A stretch of 5,289 nucleotides of DNA from Gammaproteobacteria bacterium (GTDB taxonomy: Bacteria > Pseudomonadota > Gammaproteobacteria > Steroidobacterales > BM003), in assembly GCA_026193125.1 (NCBI GenBank), contig JAPHSC010000410.1:1-5289 (forward strand). Reading direction: 5' to 3'. Of this stretch, positions 1 through 5,289 are shown piece after piece (the first letter of the stretch is position 1; each line of letters starts with the position of its first letter). The position numbers were made by a program, and so were the translations under genes. The notes beneath the pieces were generated by a model. It saw nothing but the letters and a program-made list of their open reading frames with translations, did not search any database and was not told where the DNA came from.

Positions 1-88
1 ACAGGATGTTGGCTAGCGTTTACCGCAGGCCTGGCCGCCACTTGAGTCAGCGCTCAGACGAGACATGAGCCACCGCGTACTAACGGTA

Positions 89-116
89 TTCCCTGACTCC
101 AAAGCTGCGGTATGAT
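89..116 (+). promoter_or_regulatory. Candidate sigma70-type promoter for the membrane protein gene
   Basis: TATGAT at 111-116 differs from the consensus -10 hexamer at one base. The best partner is TTCCCT at 89-94, 16 bases upstream, which keeps only three consensus positions, so the -35 is weak. There is no extended -10 TG. Transcription would begin near 123 and leave a leader of about 28 bases before the TTG start at 151. The call rests on motif shape and position alone. Confidence 0.35.
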
Positions 117-138
117 CAGCCAACTCTGATTCCGGGCC

Positions 139-143
139 GGGAG
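139..143 (+). promoter_or_regulatory. Shine-Dalgarno that supports a TTG start
   Basis: GGGAG at 139-143 ends seven bases before the TTG at 151. This is good spacing, and it favours TTG over the internal ATG at 202, which would remove the first half of the first membrane helix. Confidence 0.55.
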
Positions 144-150
144 CAAGCGC

Positions 151-996
151 TTGCCATCGTCGAGATTCTTCACTTTTTTCCAGATCTTCAAGTACTGCAT
201 ATACAGCCTGCTAATGCTGAACGTGTTCATCTTTTTCAATGATGACTGGGCCGCATCCGGTCACCTGTTCGCGGGTGGCGTAGCGCTGCGTGACCTGTTC
301 CAGGCCTTCTCCCCGACCATCGACACCGCGTCCTGGGTGGTCTTGCTGCTGTTATTTGAGATGGAAACCTACGTGTTGTCCGATGCGCAGGTCCAGCAAT
401 TCAAGTGGCGACTGCATGGAGTAAGGTTCCTGAGCTATTTCTTTATCCTGCTGTCATTCAACGGCTACTGGGACAAGGCATTCGAACTGTACCAGGTGCA
501 TCCTGTGGAAGCCTCTTCCGCCTGCCAGCTCGTGGACGATCAAACGGTATACCTGCTTACCCTGGATGAGTTTGAACCGCTGACCACCGATAACTGTACC
601 GAGCTCCCCACCGAGGGTGGGTTTGTGCGCCTGGATGATACACATATCATCGCCGATGCCGTCGCCCTTGAGGACGCCCGCAGGCTGGCCTGGGTAGATG
701 TGATAAACGCCGCCGCATGGCTGCTGATTGTGATCATGCTGGAGCTGGATGTCTGGCTGCAGTTGCACGACGGAATTTCAAAGGTGGTTTTCATCGCCAG
801 CAGCGCATCCAAAGTTGTCCTTTACTCTGCCCTGCTGGCGGCTGCCATATACTGGGGCTGGAAAGGCGCCTTTATAGACTTCTGGGATGCCTTCCTGTGG
901 TTAACAGCCTTCGTATTTATCGAAATGAATATCGTGACCTGGCGCGAGGAGACCGAGGCCGAAGACGAAGCGCAAGAGCACGCTGCGGCGACCTGA
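151..996 (+). CDS. Six-helix inner-membrane protein with a threefold repeated helix hairpin, family not recognised
   Basis: This 281-residue protein starts at TTG with GGGAG seven bases upstream. I do not recognise a named family. Hydrophobic segments lie near residues 12-30, 60-76, 91-107, 184-202, 219-236 and 246-264, so six helices are likely, with both ends in the cytoplasm. The positive stretches at 85-92 and 211-221 fit the positive-inside rule. Helices pair up into three units. The odd helices carry [KR]-x3-Y-x2-[LI]-[LM] (K14/Y18, R92/Y96, K221/Y225). The even helices carry [DN]-x3-W-x7-E-[ML]-[EDN] (D58/W62/E70, N186/W190/E198, D246/W250/E258) at exactly equal spacing. The hairpin loops differ: about 25 residues, about 76 residues with C125 and C149 on the predicted periplasmic side, and about 9 residues. 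The C-terminal tail from 266 is acidic. There is no signal peptide cleavage site or enzyme motif. Buried acidic residues suggest ion or proton handling or a structural role, but this is inference. The EF-G paralogue follows 144 bases downstream on the same strand. Confidence 0.85.
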   Translation: MPSSRFFTFFQIFKYCIYSLLMLNVFIFFNDDWAASGHLFAGGVALRDLFQAFSPTIDTASWVVLLLLFEMETYVLSDAQVQQFKWRLHGVRFLSYFFILLSFNGYWDKAFELYQVHPVEASSACQLVDDQTVYLLTLDEFEPLTTDNCTELPTEGGFVRLDDTHIIADAVALEDARRLAWVDVINAAAWLLIVIMLELDVWLQLHDGISKVVFIASSASKVVLYSALLAAAIYWGWKGAFIDFWDAFLWLTAFVFIEMNIVTWREETEAEDEAQEHAAAT

Positions 997-1010
997 ATAC
1001 GGCCGCCGAC

Positions 1011-1034
1011 TTTCGGGGTTGCCCCGCCCCGAAA
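1011..1034. repeat. Perfect 8-bp inverted repeat after the membrane protein gene
   Basis: TTTCGGGG at 1011-1018 pairs fully with CCCCGAAA at 1027-1034 around an 8-base loop. A competing pairing of CGGGG 1014-1018 with CCCCG 1022-1026 shares the left arm. It begins 15 bases after the upstream stop codon, where a terminator would sit. However, neither strand carries a U-tract after the stem, so it is at best a weak intrinsic terminator. It could instead be an mRNA end-stabilising hairpin or an attenuator. Confidence 0.5.
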
Positions 1035-1098
1035 TAGGTATCATTCCCGCTCGTGGCCCGCTGCAGGCCTGTGTAAGCTGTACGCCTATCTGGAATCA

Positions 1099-1119
1099 GC
1101 CGGCGCGGAGAAGGCCGGC
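1099..1119 (+). promoter_or_regulatory. GC hairpin carrying the Shine-Dalgarno of the EF-G paralogue in its loop
   Basis: GCCGGC at 1099-1104 and GCCGGC at 1114-1119 are self-complementary hexamers that can form a 6-bp all-GC stem. The loop is 1105-1113. GGAGAAGG at 1107-1114, the only strong Shine-Dalgarno before the EF-G gene, lies in that loop, with its last G entering the stem. Its 3' end is five bases before CTG at 1120 but 26 bases before GTG at 1141. A second possible pairing, TGCAGGCC 1062-1069 with GGCCTGCA 1117-1124, would compete for the right arm of the hairpin. A role in translational control is inference. Confidence 0.45.
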
Positions 1120-1140
1120 CTGCAAACCACGGCAAATAAC

Positions 1141-3165
1141 GTGAATATTGAGCTCATCAGAAACATCGGCATTGTCGCCCATATAGATGCGGGCAAGACG
1201 ACGGTGACCGAGAGGCTGTTGTTTCACGCCGGCGAGCTGCATAAAGTTGGTGAAGTGCACGACGGCACGGCCGAAATGGACTGGATGGAGCTGGAACGGG
1301 AGCGCGGCATCACCATCACAGCCGCCGCCACGGCGCTGTGCTGGCGCGAGCACGACATACATTTGATCGATACCCCGGGGCACGTGGATTTCACGATGGA
1401 AGTGGAACGCAGCCTGCGCGTGCTCGATGGTGCGGTAGTGGTGTTCTCCGCGGTAGATGGCGTCGAGCCCCAATCAGAAACTGTCTGGCGCCAGGCCGAC
1501 AAATTTCACGTCCCGCGTATTGCGTTCGTCAACAAAATGGATCGGATTGGCGCTGACTTTGACGACGTGCTGATACAAATGCGCAAGCTGCTGCAGGCAA
1601 ATCCCGCCGCGCTACAATTGCCCATGGGGGCGGAGGACAAGTTCGACGGGGTAATAGACCTGGTGACCATGCGAGCGTTCCGCATGGCCGGAGACCTCAC
1701 GCAGGCCAGCGAACCCGTTGAGATGGATGCGCAATGGCAAGAGAAGGCCGTACAGGCACGGCAACAATTGATAGAGATCCTGGCTGATGTAGATGAAGAA
1801 TTGGCCGAGATATACCTCGCGGATGAGCAGCCGACCAATGCGCAACTGCTGGAGGCAATCCGTCGAGCATGCCATGCACAAAAGGTCGTGCCGGTTTTCT
1901 GCGGTGCCGCGCTGCGCAACAAAGGCGTCGATTTGCTGCTGGACGGCATCGTCAACTACTTGCCGTCACCCGCTGACTTGCCACCGGTAGCGGGATCTGT
2001 ACCCGGCTCGTCGGGAGAGAAAATCACTCTGCAGCCCTTGCTCAGCGAATCGGTCTCTGCATTACTGTTCAAAGTGGCGATGGATGAAGGCAGGCGCCTG
2101 GTCTATCTGCGGATTTTCAGCGGACAGATCAGCGCAGGTGAGGAATTATATAACCCGCGTCTGGGTATAAAGGAGCGCCTCGCCAGACTGTTTGTTATGC
2201 ACTCTCACAAGCGTAAGAAGGTGGACCAGGCCGGTCCGGGGAGCATTATCGCCGCCACTGGTCTGCGCTTTACCACCACCGGCGACACCCTGTGCTCAGA
2301 ATCCGTTCCGATCCTGCTGGAGGACATAGAAGCTTACGAACCGGTCATGTCGCTGGCGCTGGAGGCTGCCACAAAGGCCGATGCTGAAAAGCTGGAGTTG
2401 AGCCTTTCCAAGCTCGCGGATGAGGATCCAACAGTACAAGTGCGGGTGGATGAGGAAACCGGTCAGACGCTTATCAGTGGCATGGGGGAGTTGCATCTCG
2501 AGGTGCTGGTAGAGCGCCTGCGCCGGGAATTTGGTTTGCAAGTCACCGTCGGCAGACCACAAGTGGTTTTCCGGGAGACAGTCACTCAAGTCGCCGAAGA
2601 AAAAGCCCTGGTAGACCGCAAACTGAAGGATGCCGAGTTATATGGAGAGGTCAGTTGTCGAGTAGCGCCACGCGCACGCGGGGCAGGCAGGGAATTTCTG
2701 TCCGAGGTGGAGCTACAAGCCGGGACACCCAACGGTCTGATTGAAGCGGCCATGGCAGGTCTTCAGGGAGGCGCCGGCAGCGGCCCGGATGGGCACCCAT
2801 TGGCTGACATCAGCGTTACCTTGCTCACCGTGGGATACAAGGACACACCAGAAGCGCCGGCAGGTGTGCAGGCCGCCGCGAGTGCGGCTGCGCGCAAGGC
2901 TGTTGCGGCCGCAGGACCAGTCAGGCTTGAGCCGATCATGAGTGTTGAAGTGGTTGCGCCAGACGAGGACGTGGGTTCGGTTATCGGTGATATACAAGCC
3001 CGGCGTGGACTCATCCAGGACGTGGGTTGGCGTGGCCACATGCGCCTGCTCAAGGCCCAGGCCCCACTGGCAGGTATGTTCGGCTACTCCACCGCATTGC
3101 GTTCGCTCAGCCATGGCCGAGCAACGTTCACCATGCGTTTCCATCGCTTCGACCGGATAGGCTAA
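1141..3165 (+). CDS. Elongation factor G paralogue with a divergent domain IV, resembling the EF-G2/spdEFG2 type
   Basis: This is a 674-residue cytoplasmic translational GTPase with all five EF-G domains. The G domain spans about 1-280 and has G1 AHIDAGKT 13-20, switch I RGITI 55-59, G3 DTPGH 77-81 with catalytic His81, G4 NKMD 131-134, and G5 around GAA 255-257. Domain II is about 295-390, III about 400-475, IV about 478-598 and V about 600-674. The GTPase motifs are intact, so GTP-driven ribosome binding is expected. The tip of domain IV is unusual. The canonical loop with SGGRGQYG is replaced by RKLKDAELYG (493-502), and the loop that normally holds the translocation histidine (GSYHDVDS) reads VGYKDTPE (564-571), with Lys567 at that site. 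As I recall the families, mitochondrial EF-G2 and tetracycline ribosomal protection proteins also lack these motifs. This points to recycling, rescue or another specialised role, not bulk translocation. The C-terminus ends as in EF-G, without the extra helix of Tet(M)-type proteins. GTG at 1141 is the first ordinary start, but it has a poor Shine-Dalgarno. CTG at 1120 is in frame, adds seven residues and is better placed. No ATG, GTG or TTG occurs in frame back to the upstream gene's stop at 994. The ordinary alternative is a fusA2-type EF-G. Confidence 0.93.
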   Translation: MNIELIRNIGIVAHIDAGKTTVTERLLFHAGELHKVGEVHDGTAEMDWMELERERGITITAAATALCWREHDIHLIDTPGHVDFTMEVERSLRVLDGAVVVFSAVDGVEPQSETVWRQADKFHVPRIAFVNKMDRIGADFDDVLIQMRKLLQANPAALQLPMGAEDKFDGVIDLVTMRAFRMAGDLTQASEPVEMDAQWQEKAVQARQQLIEILADVDEELAEIYLADEQPTNAQLLEAIRRACHAQKVVPVFCGAALRNKGVDLLLDGIVNYLPSPADLPPVAGSVPGSSGEKITLQPLLSESVSALLFKVAMDEGRRLVYLRIFSGQISAGEELYNPRLGIKERLARLFVMHSHKRKKVDQAGPGSIIAATGLRFTTTGDTLCSESVPILLEDIEAYEPVMSLALEAATKADAEKLELSLSKLADEDPTVQVRVDEETGQTLISGMGELHLEVLVERLRREFGLQVTVGRPQVVFRETVTQVAEEKALVDRKLKDAELYGEVSCRVAPRARGAGREFLSEVELQAGTPNGLIEAAMAGLQGGAGSGPDGHPLADISVTLLTVGYKDTPEAPAGVQAAASAAARKAVAAAGPVRLEPIMSVEVVAPDEDVGSVIGDIQARRGLIQDVGWRGHMRLLKAQAPLAGMFGYSTALRSLSHGRATFTMRFHRFDRIG

Positions 3166-3214
3166 ACAATCAGGAAAAGATTGCCTTGGCCGAGAACTCG
3201 TAACAGCCAAAGAC

Positions 3215-3243
3215 AAAAAAAGGGGCTCAGCAAGAGCCCCTTT
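3215..3243. terminator. Bidirectional intrinsic terminator between convergent genes
   Basis: GGGGCTC 3222-3228 pairs with GAGCCCC 3234-3240 around a 5-base loop, and A/T pairing extends the stem to 3219-3243. Read on the minus strand, the stem is followed by seven T residues (complement of 3215-3221), which makes a strong terminator for the alkylsulfatase gene, whose stop lies 29 bases before the stem. Read on the plus strand, the tract is only TTTCATTGTT, so it would end transcription of the EF-G paralogue less efficiently. Confidence 0.88.
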
Positions 3244-3257
3244 CATTGTTCACACCT

Positions 3258-3273
3258 GGCATTCAGGAATGCC
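3258..3273. repeat. Inverted repeat overlapping the alkylsulfatase stop codon
   Basis: GGCATTC 3258-3264 and GAATGCC 3267-3273 are perfect complements separated by AG, which in practice gives a 6-bp stem with a 4-base loop. The right arm shares one base with the TAG stop of the minus-strand gene. There is no U-tract, so it is probably a short 3' hairpin ahead of the true terminator rather than a terminator itself. Confidence 0.4.
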
Positions 3274-5276
3274 TAGTTCTTTTTTGTACCCGGCATGATT
3301 TCAAACAGCGGATCGAACCTGCCCATACTCGCCTTGAGTTGACCCAACACCCCCAGGTCACCCTCTGTCTTGACCGCGCCGGATTCAATCAAGTCGGCCA
3401 GCTTGGCCGATCCCATCATGACCTGCATCAACGGGATCTTGCCGATGGTCAGGGTGAGATCAGCATCCTTCGCGGTCCGGCCTTCTATATTGGTCAGGGT
3501 GGCGTTGCTCATTTCCAGCAAGTGAGCTTCGTTGCTGTCGGGCAGGACAATATTGATCTTGAAATTGAAGCCGTCTGCCTTGGGACTGTCCACCAATATT
3601 CCCAGGTAGTCCAGGAACAGGCTCATGGACATCGCCTGTATCACATCGGGTGTCAGCGACTTCGGTGCAATACCGGCAGGTATCCCGGAGCGCAACTCCA
3701 GGGCTGCCGCCAGGAAGCTGTTGCGCACACTGCTACTTTCCTGCTGATAACCGAATTGCTCGAAGCAGTCGGCCAGCAGATCCTTGGCAGCCTGGTTGTC
3801 TGGTTCGGCATACACCAGCTTGTTCAGGATCTCCTGGGCGTGGCGATATTTACCCTGGTCGTACAACTCCTGGCCCCTGGCGAGAATCTTCTCTGCGCCA
3901 CCCATCATCTCTACATAAAGCGGAGCTGAATCCTCTGGTGACAATGGAATAAGCGTGGTCGGGTTGGCATCCCAGTAGCCCAGATAACGGTTAATCACCG
4001 CGCGGCTATTGTGCTCCACGGATCCGTGGTAACTGCGTGCATACCACTGCTGTTGCAGGCTCTTTGGCGGGGAATATACATTCTGGATCTGGTTGACGGT
4101 CACGCCATTGTTAGCCAGGTGCAAAATCTGGTTATTCATATTGGCGTACAAGTCACGCTGCCCGCGCATCACTTCCTGGATACGCGCGTTGCCAAAGCGC
4201 GGCCAGGTGTGGGAGGCGAACATGACCTGGGCATCCTGGCCGAATTCATACAGAGCCTCGTTGATGTACTTGGACCAGGCCAGTGCGTCGCGCACCGGGG
4301 CGCCACGCAAAGTGTAGATATTGTGGATCGTCCCGGTGATGTTTTCGGCCGCCCAGAATGCCTTGTAGTCGGGGAAGTAGGTATTCATTTCCGCCGGTGC
4401 CTCGGTGCCCGGCGTGTTCTGGAAAATCATGCGCACGCCGTCGATGGTGATCTCTTCGATCGGCTTGCTCACGGAACGGGTCGGTGCGATCAGGCCCAGG
4501 GTCCCGGCAGAGACGTTCTTGCCTATGGCCTGGTCAACATGCCCATAGGGACTGGCCGGGGTCAGCACCCCGTACTGGTAGAACAATCGCCGGGCCATGG
4601 CATTGCCGGCGTAGACATTCTCGGAAATCGCGTGCTCCATGAAACCCTCGGGCGCAATCACCGGCACCTTGCCGCTCTTCACATCCGCCAGGTCCACCAC
4701 ACCATGCACCCCGCCAAAATGATCCGCATGGGTATGCGAGTACACCACCGCGACCACCGGGCGCTTACCCAGCTTTTCGTTCGCCAGCGCCAGCGCGGCC
4801 CTGGCGGTTTCCGTGGAGGTCAACGGATCGAATACGATCCAGCCTGTGTCACCCTTGATAAAGCTGATGTTGGCCAGGTCGAAACCACGCACCTGGTAGA
4901 TCTTGCCGGGCAGCACTTCGTAGAGGCCGTAATTCATATTCAGGATGGCCTGGCGCTGCAGCGAAGGATGAATGCTGTCCAGATCCTGCCCGTCCAGCAA
5001 GAATTCATACTTACCCATATCCCACGCAACATTACCGGCATCGGCCATGATCTGAGTGTACTCTGGCGCCGCGATGAAGCCCCTGGACTGTTCGTCGAAA
5101 TCAGTCTTGTCGGACAGGGGCAGAATCTCGCGCTGCTGTGCCTGGAAATCCTTCGTAAACTTGGACGGCATCTTGCCCTTGGGGTCGAAATGCGCCGGCT
5201 CGTCGGCCACCGCTGCACCCATTACCAAGGTGCAAACCATCATCGACAGGAGTGTCCTGGAAAATAACTTGATCAT
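3273..5276 (-). CDS. Exported zinc-dependent alkylsulfatase, SdsA/YjcS family
   Basis: This 667-residue enzyme of the metallo-beta-lactamase fold is predicted to hydrolyse primary alkyl sulfates such as dodecyl sulfate to alcohol plus sulfate. A signal peptide (K3/R7, hydrophobic 8-22, likely cleavage after AVA at 24) sends it to the periplasm or outside. Cys15 lacks a lipobox, so it is not a lipoprotein. The catalytic domain covers about 100-420. The metal ligands are H181, H183, D185 and H186 in HTHADH, then E292 in GTEAPAE, E311 in AAENIT and H356 in ASHTW. The gaps E292-E311 (19) and E311-H356 (45) match my recollection of Pseudomonas SdsA1. R324 sits where the family has a sulfate-binding arginine. 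A helical, TPR-like dimerisation domain follows at about 421-555, and an SCP2-like domain at about 560-665 that is thought to hold the alkyl chain. The length equals the usual 650-670. ATG is preceded by GAGGG five bases upstream. The gene is convergent with the EF-G paralogue, ends in its own terminator, and has its promoter outside the window. The class and intact active site are secure. The physiological substrate is not: marine relatives may act on natural sulfate esters. Confidence 0.96.
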   Translation of the reverse strand: MIKLFSRTLLSMMVCTLVMGAAVADEPAHFDPKGKMPSKFTKDFQAQQREILPLSDKTDFDEQSRGFIAAPEYTQIMADAGNVAWDMGKYEFLLDGQDLDSIHPSLQRQAILNMNYGLYEVLPGKIYQVRGFDLANISFIKGDTGWIVFDPLTSTETARAALALANEKLGKRPVVAVVYSHTHADHFGGVHGVVDLADVKSGKVPVIAPEGFMEHAISENVYAGNAMARRLFYQYGVLTPASPYGHVDQAIGKNVSAGTLGLIAPTRSVSKPIEEITIDGVRMIFQNTPGTEAPAEMNTYFPDYKAFWAAENITGTIHNIYTLRGAPVRDALAWSKYINEALYEFGQDAQVMFASHTWPRFGNARIQEVMRGQRDLYANMNNQILHLANNGVTVNQIQNVYSPPKSLQQQWYARSYHGSVEHNSRAVINRYLGYWDANPTTLIPLSPEDSAPLYVEMMGGAEKILARGQELYDQGKYRHAQEILNKLVYAEPDNQAAKDLLADCFEQFGYQQESSSVRNSFLAAALELRSGIPAGIAPKSLTPDVIQAMSMSLFLDYLGILVDSPKADGFNFKINIVLPDSNEAHLLEMSNATLTNIEGRTAKDADLTLTIGKIPLMQVMMGSAKLADLIESGAVKTEGDLGVLGQLKASMGRFDPLFEIMPGTKKN

Positions 5277-5281
5277 CTTAT

Positions 5282-5286
5282 CCCTC
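5282..5286 (-). promoter_or_regulatory. Shine-Dalgarno of the alkylsulfatase gene
   Basis: The minus strand reads GAGGG here, five bases before the ATG at 5276-5274. It fixes that start, which also gives a complete signal peptide. Only 13 bases of upstream sequence are present, so no promoter can be assessed. Confidence 0.7.
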
Positions 5287-5289
5287 TGC

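Noticed and set aside
1..68. Possible tail of an upstream plus-strand gene: one frame reads TGCWLAFTAGLAAT then stops at 43-45, another stops at 66-68.
   Set aside because: Fourteen to twenty-one residues are too few to tell a real C-terminus from chance, and two frames are equally possible. The sequence left of the window would decide it.
44..99. Inverted heptamer GAGTCAG (44-50) and CTGACTC (93-99) upstream of the membrane protein gene.
   Set aside because: The arms are short and 42 bases apart, and there is no symmetry at the promoter. A chance match is likely, and an operator cannot be supported.
2967..3028. Direct repeat GGACGTGGGTT at 2967-2977 and 3018-3028.
   Set aside because: It falls in frame inside domain V coding sequence, encoding similar DVG tripeptides. 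With only 11 bases and two copies, chance plus codon bias is enough.
1141..3165. Reading the EF-G paralogue as a tetracycline-resistance ribosomal protection protein.
   Set aside because: Domain IV has some similarity, but the G domain and domain V (MFGYSTALRSLSHGRATF) are EF-G type, and the C-terminal helix of Tet(M)-type proteins is absent.
3186..3210. TTGGC/GCCAA inverted repeat downstream of the EF-G paralogue.
   Set aside because: Only five base pairs close a 15-base loop, with no U-tract. The strong terminator next to it accounts for the region.
2713..3246. 177-codon minus-strand open frame opposite the end of the EF-G paralogue.
   Set aside because: It lies antisense to conserved domains IV and V and has no recognisable motif. 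It begins at the terminator, with no Shine-Dalgarno or promoter considered convincing.
3246..3929. 227-codon plus-strand open frame covering the terminator flank and the 3' part of the alkylsulfatase.
   Set aside because: It overlaps the SCP2-like domain coding sequence in antisense and has no plausible protein features.
4011..5267. 418-codon open frame on the plus strand opposite the alkylsulfatase.
   Set aside because: It is a mirror of the GC-rich codon pattern of a clearly genuine enzyme gene. Its translation has no recognisable domain and is rich in His, Arg and Gly, as antisense frames usually are.

Overview
The window reads as a piece of a Gram-negative, probably gammaproteobacterial (perhaps marine) chromosome. 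This is an inference from the GC-rich coding style, an exported alkylsulfatase with a classical signal peptide, and single genes closely packed with short gaps. No plasmid, phage, IS, CRISPR or RNA gene is visible. The genus cannot be fixed from the sequence. 

Layout: bases 1-150 hold no gene I can support, only a candidate sigma70-type promoter (-10 at 111-116) and a Shine-Dalgarno sequence. Bases 151-996 (+) encode a six-helix inner-membrane protein of no family I recognise. It is built from three copies of a two-helix hairpin with matching sequence motifs. Bases 997-1140 are a structured leader with two GC-rich hairpins, the second carrying a strong Shine-Dalgarno in its loop. Bases 1141-3165 (+) encode a five-domain elongation factor G paralogue. 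Its GTPase domain is intact, but the domain IV tip lacks the residues used in translocation. Bases 3166-3272 separate two convergent genes and hold a bidirectional terminator plus a second hairpin at the stop of the next gene. Bases 3273-5276 (-) encode a complete exported zinc alkylsulfatase of the SdsA/YjcS family. Its promoter lies beyond the right edge. 

How the genes relate: the membrane protein and the EF-G paralogue are co-directional and could share a transcript, but the 144-base gap with its own structures leaves this open. The alkylsulfatase is an independent convergent unit that would release alcohol and sulfate from alkyl sulfate esters in the periplasm. The most unusual items are the threefold repeat in the membrane protein, the EF-G paralogue's altered domain IV, and its start region, where the only good Shine-Dalgarno points to a CTG codon rather than the downstream GTG.
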